Of a DNA stretch of 64,000 nucleotides, positions 17,557 through 26,035 are shown piece after piece. The notes under the pieces are model-generated. The model made no database searches. It saw only the letters and a program-made list of their open reading frames with translations, and was not told the origin of the DNA. The stretch covers positions 1 to 64,000 of the forward strand of contig NZ_LGUR01000215.1 of the NCBI RefSeq assembly GCF_001270495.1, in the 5' to 3' direction. Source of the DNA: Streptomyces viridochromogenes. Its GTDB lineage: Bacteria > Actinomycetota > Actinomycetes > Streptomycetales > Streptomycetaceae. The translations under genes were made by a program, and so were the position numbers. Numbering within the stretch: position 1 is the first letter of the stretch; each line of letters opens with the position of its first letter.

Positions 17557-19028
17557 CCACCGGCCCCCGGCGGTCGCGGTTCAGGGCGTTCGGGCTGCGG
17601 ACGCGGCTGCTGCTCGCCTTCCTGCTGGTCGCCGGTGTCAGCGCCGGCACGACGGCCGCGCTGACCTACCGTGAGGCCCGCAACGCGGTGCTGCAGACCG
17701 CCCAGGACACGGCGGTCACGTCGTTCCGCGACCAGGTCCAGCAGACGGGCTTCGGGCTGCCCTTGCAGGGAGGGGAGGACCTGGAGTTCGTCCTGCGGGA
17801 CATCGCCCGCAAGGGCAAGCCGCACCCCTGGGTGGTGTTCGCCGAATACGGTTCGGTGCGCGCCTCCTCGGGCGAGAACCCCGTCTCCACCGTCATCACA
17901 CCCGAACTGCGCCGCGCCGCGCGGGCCAACCCCCACGGCAGCTTCGAGCGGGTCGTCAAGGACGGCGTGCCCTACCTGACCATCGCCATGCCCATGGTCT
18001 TCAAGGCGAGCCCGGACAGCCTGCTGCCCAGCGGACTCGTCCTCTACGCCGTCATGCGGATGACCGACGAGCAGCTCAACGTCGACGCCCTCCTCATGGC
18101 CGCCCGGGACGGCGCCCTGCCCGGCCTGGCCGTCGCGCTGATACCGGGCCTGATCGCCGCACGCAGCGTGCTGCGGCCGGTGCGGGAACTGCGCCAAGCC
18201 GCGCAGAGCATGGGCAGCGGCCGGCTCGACACCCGGATTCCGGTGCGCGGCAGCGACGAACTGGCGGACCTGGCACGCACCTTCAACGAGTCCGCGGGCC
18301 AACTCGAACAGTCCGTACGGGAACTGCGCGAGGCCGAGGCCCGCGCCCGCCGCTTCGCCTCCGACGTCTCCCACGAGCTGCGCACCCCGCTGGCCGGAAT
18401 GCTCGCCGTCACCGAGGTCCTCGACGAGGACGCCGATCACCTGGACGCCGACACCGCACGGGCGGTCCGGCTGGTCAGCGCCGAGACCGGAAAGCTCGCC
18501 GTGCTGGTCGAGGACCTGATGGAGATCTCCCGCTTCGACGCCCGCGCGGCCGAGCTGAACGCCGACGAGGTCGACGTGGCCGAGGCCATCCGCAAGACCC
18601 TCCACAACCGGCACTGGAGCGACGACCGGGTCCGCACCGAACTCCCCGACGGCATCCGGGCCCGGCTCGACCCGCGCCGCTTCGACCTGGTGATCGCCAA
18701 CCTCGTGGGCAACGCCCTGCGGCACGGCAGCGCACCCGTCACGGTGAGCCTGCGCGCCGAGACCCGCTCCGCCTCCCCGCCCGTGCTGATCACCGAGGTC
18801 AGGGACAGCGGCCCCGGCATCCGCCCCGAATCGCTCCCGCACATCTTCGACCGCTTCTACAAGGCCGACGCGGCCCGCACCCGCTCGGCGGGCAGCGGCC
18901 TGGGACTGGCGATCACCCTGGAGAACGTGAAGCTGCACAACGGAACGATCCGCGCGGGGAACCTGCCCGGGGGCGGCGCCGTCTTCACCGTGGAGATACC
19001 GCGTCACGCGGAGGAGGCCGGCGGATGA
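17553..19028 (+). CDS. Sensor histidine kinase
   Basis: A 491-aa membrane kinase starting with GTG overlapping the regulator stop. It has a membrane helix at ~14-36, an extracytoplasmic sensor domain (~37-185), a second helix (~187-207), a HAMP linker, then the H-box FASDVSHELRTPLAGML (His ~271). The N-box is NLVGNALRHG, G1 is DSGPGI and G2 is GSGLGLAI. All catalytic motifs are intact. It should phosphorylate the adjacent OmpR-type regulator. The lipoprotein gene downstream overlaps its stop, which suggests that lipoprotein acts on this kinase, as CseA does for CseC in a differently ordered operon. Confidence 0.92.
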   Translation: MTTGPRRSRFRAFGLRTRLLLAFLLVAGVSAGTTAALTYREARNAVLQTAQDTAVTSFRDQVQQTGFGLPLQGGEDLEFVLRDIARKGKPHPWVVFAEYGSVRASSGENPVSTVITPELRRAARANPHGSFERVVKDGVPYLTIAMPMVFKASPDSLLPSGLVLYAVMRMTDEQLNVDALLMAARDGALPGLAVALIPGLIAARSVLRPVRELRQAAQSMGSGRLDTRIPVRGSDELADLARTFNESAGQLEQSVRELREAEARARRFASDVSHELRTPLAGMLAVTEVLDEDADHLDADTARAVRLVSAETGKLAVLVEDLMEISRFDARAAELNADEVDVAEAIRKTLHNRHWSDDRVRTELPDGIRARLDPRRFDLVIANLVGNALRHGSAPVTVSLRAETRSASPPVLITEVRDSGPGIRPESLPHIFDRFYKADAARTRSAGSGLGLAITLENVKLHNGTIRAGNLPGGGAVFTVEIPRHAEEAGG

Positions 19029-19630
19029 GGCGTGCGCGGACGCGCCGAGGTGCGGCGGCCGTCGTCGGTGCCGTCGCCTTCGCGGCGGCCGTACCGCTGC
19101 TCGGTGGCTGCGGTATCCAGGAGACCGACCCCATCGAGGCGGGCGGTCCCGCCAGCTTCCAGGCCTTCCTCAACCGCGACCACGACATGCTGCTCTTCTT
19201 CCGTTCCCCCGACGGAGGGCTGAGCCCCGTGATCCGCACGACCGAGCCCGCGGCCGGGTTCGGTGAGGGATCCGGCGCGTCGGGCTCCGGGGAGCAGGAC
19301 CTCCCCGAAACGGACGGTCCGGTGCCGACGGAGAAGGTCGTCGCGGCGCTGCTCAACGGTCCGGGCGAGGACGACCGCGCCGCCGGCCTGAGCACCTCCC
19401 TGCCCGCCGCCCGCCCCGGCCGGGCCGTAGAGGTCGAGCGCTCCCCGGACGGCACGGTCACGGCCCGCCTGCCCCTCGCCCTGGAGGGACTGGACAGGAC
19501 GGCTCTGCGCCAGCTGACCTGCACGATCGCCTACAGCCAGGACGCCGACGGCCAGGTCGTCGTGGAACTGACGGGACTGGACGGCACATCGAGGTCCGGC
19601 ACCTGTGGACTCGCCCTCGGGGAACGATGA
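19025..19630 (+). CDS. GerMN-like lipoprotein linked to the two-component system
   Basis: A 201-aa precursor whose ATG overlaps the kinase TGA. A basic N-terminus and hydrophobic stretch end in a lipobox (LGGC, Cys ~30). The C-terminal half (~105-185: PTEKVVAALLNGP, TVTARLPLALEGLDRTAL, QLTCTIAYS) follows the GerMN/LpqB-like pattern. It is probably an outer-face lipoprotein that modulates the kinase or binds wall fragments; this follows from coupling and from the CseA precedent, not from a known activity. Confidence 0.75.
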   Translation: MRRARTRRGAAAVVGAVAFAAAVPLLGGCGIQETDPIEAGGPASFQAFLNRDHDMLLFFRSPDGGLSPVIRTTEPAAGFGEGSGASGSGEQDLPETDGPVPTEKVVAALLNGPGEDDRAAGLSTSLPAARPGRAVEVERSPDGTVTARLPLALEGLDRTALRQLTCTIAYSQDADGQVVVELTGLDGTSRSGTCGLALGER

Positions 19631-19735
19631 GTTTCTGAAGCGTGCCGGGTCTACAGGTGTGACGGTCGGCGAAGCCCATCCGGAGGAGACCGCCAGTCCG
19701 TACCGAACCGATCGCCCGCACGCGAGGAGAACGCC

Positions 19736-20311
19736 ATGACCGCCACCTACACCTTCGACGTCTTTTCCAGCCTCGACGGCTACGGCGCCGCCGGTGGCGA
19801 CTGGACCGGCTACTGGGGCAAGCAGGGCCCCGAGCTGCTCGACCACCGCCTTGCCCTGTACGACGCGGAGCAGCGGATGGTCTTCGGGGCCAACACGTAT
19901 CGGGCGTTCGCGCGGATGCTCGCGTCGAGCACCGAGGAGTCCGACGTACGTGACCCCTGGGTCACCCGGATGAGGAGCCTGCCGGCGACGGTGGTGTCGA
20001 CGACCCTGGAAGGCCCCCTCGACTGGCCGGACGCGACCGTCATGAGCGGTGACGCCGTCGACGTCGTCGCCCGGCTCAAGGAGGAGTCCGAGGTGCCGTT
20101 GCGCTCGCACGGCAGCCTGTCGATGAACCGGGCGCTGATGGCCGCCGGGCTGGTCGACCGCCTCCAGGTGACGCTCTTCCCCGTCATCACCGGACAGACC
20201 GGGCTGGACCCGATCTTCCGGAGTGCGGCCGACTTCGACCTGGAGCTGGTCGAGAGCCGGACACTCGACGGTCGCATCCAGGAGCTCGTCTACCGCCCCA
20301 CGCTCCATTGA
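19736..20311 (+). CDS. Dihydrofolate-reductase-fold protein (RibD C-terminal family)
   Basis: A 191-aa protein behind a GAGGAGAA ribosome site. It has the RibD_C / DHFR-fold pattern: FDVFSSLDGYGAAGGDW at the start, RMVFGANTYRAFARML at ~45-60, HGSLSMNRALMAAGLVD at ~120-137 and VTLFPVITGQTGLDP near 145-160. Such proteins are NAD(P)H-dependent reductases of unknown substrate, very common in Streptomyces. It stands alone between two envelope-related blocks. Confidence 0.85.
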   Translation: MTATYTFDVFSSLDGYGAAGGDWTGYWGKQGPELLDHRLALYDAEQRMVFGANTYRAFARMLASSTEESDVRDPWVTRMRSLPATVVSTTLEGPLDWPDATVMSGDAVDVVARLKEESEVPLRSHGSLSMNRALMAAGLVDRLQVTLFPVITGQTGLDPIFRSAADFDLELVESRTLDGRIQELVYRPTLH

Positions 20312-20348
20312 CGTGTATCGCGGGCGTATGACGTGTATCGCGGGCGTA
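20309..20348 (+). repeat. Two head-to-tail copies of a 20-bp unit
   Basis: The unit TGACGTGTATCGCGGGCGTA occurs at 20309-20328 and again, identically, at 20329-20348. The first copy contains the TGA stop of the reductase-like gene. It lies 50 nt before the VanZ-like gene. This may be a recent slippage duplication or a paired protein-binding site. Confidence 0.9.
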
Positions 20349-20397
20349 TCGAAAACCGCTTACGCCGCCGCAACGGTCCTCGGTCTCCCATAGGGGC

Positions 20398-21102
20398 ATG
20401 GACAACAGCGCATCCCCGTCAGCACCGCCCCGCCGCACCCGCAGGATCGCGCTCCTCGGCCTGGCGCTTCTCGGCCTGGCGGGCGCCGTGTTCGTCGTGC
20501 GGGGGCCGCTCCTGATGGCCGCTCCGATGTGCGTGTCCGGGCAGTGGCAGGGCTGCTTCGGTACGTTCAACGGGGTCGTGCTCATGACGTTGGTCGCGCT
20601 GCCGTTGGCCGCGCTGGTGGCGTGGGCTCTGGCGCGCCGTCGGCGTCGTGCCGGCGTCACATCGGCGTGGCGGATGTCGCTGGCCGAGGTGGGCATGGTC
20701 CACGGGACGGTGCCGTTCCTGTGGATGACCATGATGCCGGGCGCGGCGCCCGGCACCGCCCCCGCCCGGGTGAGCCTGGTACCGCTGCGGGACCTGGTCA
20801 CGATGGGGCCGCTCGGCATCGTCGGCAACCTGCTGGTCTTCGCGGCGCTGGGGTTCTTCGCCCCGATGCGGTGCGCGGCGCTGGCGTCCGTGCCGCGGAT
20901 CCTGGCGCTCGGGGCGGGCTGCTCGGTCCTGGTCGAGACCGCACAGTACGTCCTGCGGCTCGACCGGGTGTCCTCCGTGGACGACGTACTGGTCAACGCC
21001 GTGGGCGCCGTGCTGGCCGCGCTGGCGTCGCGCCGCTGGTGGCGCACCACGGCAAAAGCGCCGTCCGACCGGCCGCGCCCCGCGCTGGCCTCGGCGGGCT
21101 GA
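20398..21102 (+). CDS. VanZ-like family membrane protein
   Basis: A 234-aa membrane protein with hydrophobic segments at ~17-45, ~60-80 and three more in the C-terminal half. The VanZ signature is visible as GIVGNLLVFAALGFFAP (~140-156), SVLVETAQYVLRLDRVSSVDD (~178-198) and VLVNAVGAVLAAL (~199-211). VanZ proteins are linked to low-level teicoplanin resistance, but most Streptomyces homologues are uncharacterised. A two-component pair follows 67 nt downstream on the same strand; common regulation is possible. Confidence 0.85.
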   Translation: MDNSASPSAPPRRTRRIALLGLALLGLAGAVFVVRGPLLMAAPMCVSGQWQGCFGTFNGVVLMTLVALPLAALVAWALARRRRRAGVTSAWRMSLAEVGMVHGTVPFLWMTMMPGAAPGTAPARVSLVPLRDLVTMGPLGIVGNLLVFAALGFFAPMRCAALASVPRILALGAGCSVLVETAQYVLRLDRVSSVDDVLVNAVGAVLAALASRRWWRTTAKAPSDRPRPALASAG

Positions 21103-21169
21103 GCGGTGTGTCCGGTGGGCGGGCGCCTTGCAGACGTCGGCGATATGCCGTGCTGCTTAGGCTTCAGGC

Positions 21170-21865
21170 ATGCGCGTACTGATCGTGGAGGACGAGCCCT
21201 ACCTGGCCGAAGCCGTCCGTGACGGGCTGCGGCTGGAGGCGATCGCCGCCGACATCGCGGGCGACGGCGACTCGGCCCTGGAACTGCTCAGCGTCAACTC
21301 CTACGACCTCGCCGTCCTCGACCGCGACATCCCCGGCCCCTCCGGCGACGAGGTCGCCCGGCGCATCGTGGCCTCCGGCAGTGGCATCCCGATCCTCATG
21401 CTCACCGCCGCCGACCGGATCGACGACAAGGCGTCCGGGTTCGGGCTCGGCGCCGACGACTACCTCACGAAACCGTTCGAGCTGCGGGAACTCGTCCTGC
21501 GGCTGAGGGCGCTCGACCGCAGACGCGCGTACGCCCGGCCCCCGGTGCGTGAGATCGCGGGCCTGCGCCTCGACCCCTTCCGCCGGGAGGTCTTCCGCGA
21601 CGGACGTTATGTCGCGCTCACCCGCAAACAGTTCGCCGTGCTCGAAGTCCTGGTCGCCGCCGAAGGCGGGGTCGTCAGCACCGAGGAACTGCTGGAACGG
21701 GCCTGGGACGAGAACGCCGACCCCTTCACCAACGCCGTCCGCATCACCGTCTCCGCGTTGCGCAAACGGCTCGGCGAACCATGGGTCATCGCCACGGTGC
21801 CGGGCGTCGGCTACCGCATCGACAACGGCCCCGACGCCACCCGCCCCGGCCGTACGCATGCGTAG
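21170..21865 (+). CDS. OmpR-family response regulator, CutR-like
   Basis: A 231-aa regulator: EDE at ~8-10, Asp in LAVLDRDIPGPSGD (~51), Lys in DDYLTKPF (~102), then a winged-helix domain with WDENADPFTNAVRITV (~180-195). That stretch and the LDRD-P phosphorylation motif are characteristic of the CutR/AbrA-like Streptomyces group. Its stop overlaps the kinase start by 8 nt. Confidence 0.92.
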   Translation: MRVLIVEDEPYLAEAVRDGLRLEAIAADIAGDGDSALELLSVNSYDLAVLDRDIPGPSGDEVARRIVASGSGIPILMLTAADRIDDKASGFGLGADDYLTKPFELRELVLRLRALDRRRAYARPPVREIAGLRLDPFRREVFRDGRYVALTRKQFAVLEVLVAAEGGVVSTEELLERAWDENADPFTNAVRITVSALRKRLGEPWVIATVPGVGYRIDNGPDATRPGRTHA

Positions 21866-22937
21866 ACGCCCAGGGCTCAGCGCCCGACTGAAACTCACCC
21901 TCAGCTACGCCGGGTTCCTCGCTGTCGCGGGTGCGCTGCTGCTGGCGGTGGTGTGGGTGTTCCTGCTGCGTTACGTACCCGACAACTCCCAGGGCCTGCT
22001 CGGCATCTCACCCAACCGCTACCTCCTGGTACGCACCTTCGCCCCGGCCGCGGCCCTGGCGATGGCCTTCCTGCTCGTGTTCGGCCTCGTCGGGGGATGG
22101 ATCCTCGCCGGACGGATGCTCGCACCGCTCACCCGGATCACCGCCGCGGCACGGCTGGCCGGGAACGGATCGCTGTCCCACCGGATCCGCATGGAAGGCC
22201 GCCGGGACGAATTCCGTGAACTCGCCGACGCGTTCGACACCATGCTCGAAGAGCTCGACTCGCACGTCGCCGAGCAGCGGAGGTTCGCCGCGAACGCCTC
22301 CCACGAACTGCGCACCCCGCTGGCCATCTCGCAGACGCTGCTCGACGTCGCCCGCAGGGACCCCACACGGAACCGAGACGAACTCCTCGAACGCCTCCAG
22401 GCCGTCAACGCGCGCGCGATCGACCTCACCGAGGCCCTTCTGCTGCTCAGCCGCAGCGAGCGCGGGAACTTCACCCGCGAGAGCGTCGACCTCTCCCTCG
22501 TCGCCGAGGAGGCCGCCGAAACCCTGCTCCCCCTCGCCGAGCAGCGCGGGATCACGCTCGACGTCACCGGTGGGGCGACACCGACCAGCGGCTCCGCGGG
22601 ACTCCTGCTGCGGATGGTGACGAACCTCGTCCAGAACGCCATCGTCCACAACCTTCCCGCAGGCGGCACCGTGACCGTCCGCACCGAAGCGCGGGGCGAC
22701 GTGACCGTGGTGCGGGTCGAGAACACGGGCCATCCGCTCCCGCCGGAACTGGTGCCGACCCTCACCGAACCCTTCCAGCGCGGAACGGAACGCGTACGCA
22801 CCGACGAGCACGCCGGCGTCGGTCTCGGCCTCGCCATCGTGCACAGCATCGTCCGCGCCCACGACGGAACCCTCGACCTCGCCCCCTGCCCCACCGGCGG
22901 CCTCCTCGCCACGGTCCGGCTTCCCTGCACGCCCTAG
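21858..22937 (+). CDS. Sensor histidine kinase, CutS-like
   Basis: A 359-aa kinase. The ATG at 21858 lies inside the regulator gene and is followed by a membrane helix (~15-37), a very short extracytoplasmic loop of about 25 aa, a second helix (~55-77), and a HAMP linker. The H-box is FAANASHELRTPLAISQTLL, the N-box NLVQNAIVHN, and the G2 region GVGLGLAIVHS. The G1 box is degenerate (ENTGHPLP instead of D-x-G-x-G), as in many kinases of this group. A small loop suggests sensing in or near the membrane. It is convergent with the deacetylase gene. Confidence 0.9.
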   Translation: MRRRPGLSARLKLTLSYAGFLAVAGALLLAVVWVFLLRYVPDNSQGLLGISPNRYLLVRTFAPAAALAMAFLLVFGLVGGWILAGRMLAPLTRITAAARLAGNGSLSHRIRMEGRRDEFRELADAFDTMLEELDSHVAEQRRFAANASHELRTPLAISQTLLDVARRDPTRNRDELLERLQAVNARAIDLTEALLLLSRSERGNFTRESVDLSLVAEEAAETLLPLAEQRGITLDVTGGATPTSGSAGLLLRMVTNLVQNAIVHNLPAGGTVTVRTEARGDVTVVRVENTGHPLPPELVPTLTEPFQRGTERVRTDEHAGVGLGLAIVHSIVRAHDGTLDLAPCPTGGLLATVRLPCTP

Positions 22938-22953
22938 GTGTGCTGTCCGGGGA

Positions 22954-23727
22954 TCAGCGCACCGGGAAGCCGAAGGAGTAGCCCTGATCCTTGAGCCGGG
23001 GCAGGAGCAGGCGCAGGGCTTCGACGGTCTGGGAGCGGTCGCCTCCCGCGTCGTGGAAGAGGAGCGTCGGCCCGTTCGGCAGTTCCCGCTCGACGGTGGC
23101 GACGATGGCGTTCGTGCCCGGCCGCTCGAAGTCCTTGGTGTCCACGTTCCAGCCCAGCGGGCGCATGCCCCGGGAGGCGGCGAGCGTGCGACTGTAGGGG
23201 GTGAACGCCCCGCCGGGCGCCCGGTAGTACATCGGCCGTACGCCCCCGGACGCCTTGGTGATCATCCGCTCGGCGTCGAGGATCTGCTGGGACTGGTAGG
23301 CCCGGGACTGCTTGTCCATGGTGGTGTCGTGCGACACCGAGTGGTCGCACAGCCGGTGCCCGGCCGCGACCACCTTCTTCACGAGGTCCGGGTGGGCCTG
23401 GGCCTGCGTCCCCACCATGCAGAACGTGGCCTTCACCCCGTACTCCCGCAGTACGTCCAGCACTTGCGGGGTCCACACGGGGTCGGGCCCGTCGTCGATG
23501 GTGATGTTGACGCCGCGCGCCCCCGTGTCCGACGCGTGCACGATGCTCACCTCGACCGGCTTGACGGCACCGCCCGGTGTGGCCGACGCGGTCGCCTTCG
23601 GTGCCGAGCCGCCCACGGCACCGGCCTGCGCGGTCCACATCGCGGCACCCGCGGCGAGCACCGTCACCCCGAGCGCCGCCCCGACCACCTTGCCGTACCA
23701 GCCCCGACCGCCGCCGTGCCGTGCCAT
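22954..23727 (-). CDS. Secreted polysaccharide deacetylase (NodB domain, CE4)
   Basis: A 257-aa precursor; the ATG at 23727 is preferred over 23781 because the signal peptide or anchor (~12-32) follows it. NodB motifs are all present: motif 1 ITIDDGPD (catalytic and metal Asp), motif 2 DHSVSHD (metal His pair), motif 3 YYRAPGG, and near the end TLLFHDAGGD. CE4 enzymes remove N- or O-acetyl groups from peptidoglycan, chitin or xylan. Its substrate cannot be told, but a signal sequence and nearby envelope genes favour the cell wall. Confidence 0.92.
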   Translation of the reverse strand: MARHGGGRGWYGKVVGAALGVTVLAAGAAMWTAQAGAVGGSAPKATASATPGGAVKPVEVSIVHASDTGARGVNITIDDGPDPVWTPQVLDVLREYGVKATFCMVGTQAQAHPDLVKKVVAAGHRLCDHSVSHDTTMDKQSRAYQSQQILDAERMITKASGGVRPMYYRAPGGAFTPYSRTLAASRGMRPLGWNVDTKDFERPGTNAIVATVERELPNGPTLLFHDAGGDRSQTVEALRLLLPRLKDQGYSFGFPVR

Positions 23728-23880
23728 GTCCGCCCCGCCTTCGCGCAGTTCCGCACCGATCCCCGGTCGCCTCGCGACCACCTGGCAGGACGAGGGACGG
23801 CGGTCACCGGATGCGTCCGTTACCGATCACGGACAATCCCGGGGGAGTTCGCGGACAACTCGGCGAGCATCGGCCGGGTC

Positions 23881-25254
23881 CTAAACCAGTTCGGGTCGCG
23901 CTTCCGGCTGCCGCGCCGGTGCGCCCTTAGGTTCCCAGAGTTTGGTGACGCGTACATAGCCGTAGATCACTGAGGTCATCGCCAGAACGAGAAGTGGTCC
24001 GAAAACCCGCGGATGTGCGGCCATTTCCATCGGCGCATAGCGATAACTCACCAAAAGCGAGGCGAAGACGAATGTGCCGTAGGCGACCAGCTGGATTCCT
24101 GTCCGATCCCAGCCGCGTTCGTGCGAGCGCAGTGCTGCCTCGATCGTGAGCGCGAAGACGACGCCGGCCAGGAGATCCACGCCGTAGTGGTAGCCGAATC
24201 CGAGTGTCGCGGCGAGCGTGGCGATCAGCCAGAACGTGCCCGCGTATCGCAGAAGCCGTGGGCCCTTGCGGGTGTGGATGAAGATCGCGGTGGCCCACGC
24301 CGTGTGCAGGCTGGGCATGCAGTTGCGGGGGGTGATCCCGTCGTACGGCATCGGGTGCGGGGTACTGATCGGCGGTGGTGTGTGAGGCCACAGGTCGGCC
24401 AGCGCCCACTGCACGCCGCCGGTTCCGGAGGCGCCCGGGCCGTAGGCGAAGACCGGGCCGACCACCGGGAAGATCATGTAGAAGGCCGGTCCGAGGAGGC
24501 CGATGACCAGGAAGGTGTGCACCAGGTGTTGGCGCGGGAAGCGGCGCTCGGCCGCCACGTTGCGCAGCTGGTACACCGCGACGACGACCGCCGCCACCGC
24601 GAGCTGAGCGTAGACGTAGCCGATGACATGGGTGCCGATCGGGCCGGTGGCCGTGAGGATCCGGCCTGCCAGCCATGACGGGTTGCCCAGTGCCTGGTCG
24701 GCGGTTGCCACGTAGGGGTCGAGCACCGTCGGGCGGGTCTTCGAGGTGATGAGCAGCCAGGTGTCGCCGATCCTACGGCCGGCCACGAGGAGCAGGCCCA
24801 GCCCGACGCCCTTCAGCAGCAGGACACGCTCGCGGCCGGTGCGGCGCGTGACAGCGATGACCGCGCACCCCAGCATCACCCACAACGCGCCGCTGCCGAG
24901 GAAGTAGCCGTCGGGCACCTTGGCGTCGACCGCCCACCGTCCCAGTGCGAAGACGCTGTCGATGCCGATCGCGACACCGACCGCGATGAACCGTTGCCGC
25001 CAGGTGAGCACCACCATCATCAACGCCATACCGGCGTACAACGGTCCCGGCTTGGGGGCGAACACCAGGTCTTTCGCCTGTGTGGTCAACGGCCCCGGTG
25101 CGCCGCAGCGACGCGCGACGATCTCCAGCGTGATGAGGAAGCCGAGTGCCACCACGCCCGCCGTGGCCCACAGCATCGCCTGTGGTTGACGCCATCCGGC
25201 GGGCGCCGTTCCTTCGTCTCTTCGCGCGAACAACCGCGACGGTTTAGGTATCAA
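23881..25254 (-). CDS. PAP2-superfamily membrane phosphatase/transferase
   Basis: A 457-aa polytopic membrane protein with about 10-12 hydrophobic segments. The C-terminal PAP2 catalytic core shows MPSLHTAWATAIF (~315, the PSxH motif) and GYHYGVDLLAGVVFA (~352, the H-x3-D motif). The layout resembles the inositolphosphotransferase / Aur1-like membrane PAP2 class. Likely substrates are phospholipids or polyprenyl phosphates at the outer membrane face. Codon use near both ends is less GC-rich than in neighbours. Confidence 0.85.
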   Translation of the reverse strand: MIPKPSRLFARRDEGTAPAGWRQPQAMLWATAGVVALGFLITLEIVARRCGAPGPLTTQAKDLVFAPKPGPLYAGMALMMVVLTWRQRFIAVGVAIGIDSVFALGRWAVDAKVPDGYFLGSGALWVMLGCAVIAVTRRTGRERVLLLKGVGLGLLLVAGRRIGDTWLLITSKTRPTVLDPYVATADQALGNPSWLAGRILTATGPIGTHVIGYVYAQLAVAAVVVAVYQLRNVAAERRFPRQHLVHTFLVIGLLGPAFYMIFPVVGPVFAYGPGASGTGGVQWALADLWPHTPPPISTPHPMPYDGITPRNCMPSLHTAWATAIFIHTRKGPRLLRYAGTFWLIATLAATLGFGYHYGVDLLAGVVFALTIEAALRSHERGWDRTGIQLVAYGTFVFASLLVSYRYAPMEMAAHPRVFGPLLVLAMTSVIYGYVRVTKLWEPKGAPARQPEARPELV

Positions 25255-25393
25255 TTGCCTGGCCGATTTGCTATTTGGTCAACCAGGCCACTTTTCACGC
25301 TGGACGGCATGGTCTTCTGGTGTAGGGCGGAGGGTGGTCGTCGAGAGCGTCGTGGTCGTTGTGGTCATCGTTAGGTCGAACATGTTATCGGAT

Positions 25394-25723
25394 CTAACCC
25401 CGGGGGCGGCTGATCCAGGTGACGAATGTGACCTTGGCCGTACCGCACGTGGCGGTAGAGGTGTGGTCCCTGTACACGAACGGGCCTTCGGCCACCCACG
25501 TCCGGCCGTCGCTCGCCCGGCAGTTCACCATGGCCTTATGGCGCATCACCGCCGACGTCCCTCCGGTGCAGCGCACCTTCCCGTAGTGCTTCCCGCCGGA
25601 TGAATGGGTGGATTTGGTGCATGTGTAGGGCCGGGCATCCGCCGCGTGAGACGCCTGGGCGGCGCCGAGTGCGGCGACGACGGCCATCGCCAAAGAGGCT
25701 CCCGCGGTGACGTATTTCTTCAT
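25394..25723 (-). CDS. Small secreted protein of unknown function
   Basis: A 109-aa precursor behind a strong GGAGGGGAA ribosome site. The signal peptide (MKKYVTAGASLAMAVVAALG, cleavage near SHAA-DA) leaves about 78 residues with four Cys (YTCTKS, VRCTGG, VNCRAS, ATCGTA), so two disulphides are likely. The composition recalls the small beta-rich Streptomyces exoproteins, but I do not recognise a family. Confidence 0.75.
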   Translation of the reverse strand: MKKYVTAGASLAMAVVAALGAAQASHAADARPYTCTKSTHSSGGKHYGKVRCTGGTSAVMRHKAMVNCRASDGRTWVAEGPFVYRDHTSTATCGTAKVTFVTWISRPRG

Positions 25724-26035
25724 TTCCCCTCCAGTAAGAAATCCAGGGCCTTCAGAATTCAAGAACCCCCGCGCCTGGACATCAACATGCGTTGGTGACG
25801 CGATAATTGGCGATCCCATTCCGCAGCAGTCGCTCTCGGCGGGCCGGCCGTACTCTCCCCGTTCGGAGCGAAAGGCCGGTGGTCAGTGCGGCCCGCGCTC
25901 TCAACCATCATTGATCATGGTTGTGACCGTGTCAGCCGGAAGACGCGTAAAGAAACCTTTACCGACCTTGAGGCAACCAGGAGGCAATCCAGGGTTTCTG
26001 ACGTCTCGCGTTCCCCGAACGATTGGAGACACGAG
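25724..26035. promoter_or_regulatory. 312-nt divergent intergenic region
   Basis: This holds the promoters of the small secreted protein (leftward) and the M1 peptidase (rightward). A perfect 6-4-6 dyad GTAAAG-AAAC-CTTTAC lies at about 25948-25963. Two imperfect copies of GAGGCAA(N2)CAG follow near 25970-25995. The region is noticeably more AT-rich than its flanks. No gene is visible. Confidence 0.5.

Noticed and set aside
16873..19630. Calling these genes cseB, cseC and cseA
   Set aside because: The types match, but the order differs, no sigE gene is present and the sequences are only generally similar, so symbols were withheld.
20309..20348. Tandem 20-bp repeat as an attachment site
   Set aside because: The copies are adjacent, with no tRNA, integrase or element between or beside them.
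20398..22937. A glycopeptide-resistance (van) cluster
   Set aside because: Only a VanZ-like protein and a generic CutR-type two-component pair are present; vanH, vanA and vanX homologues are absent.
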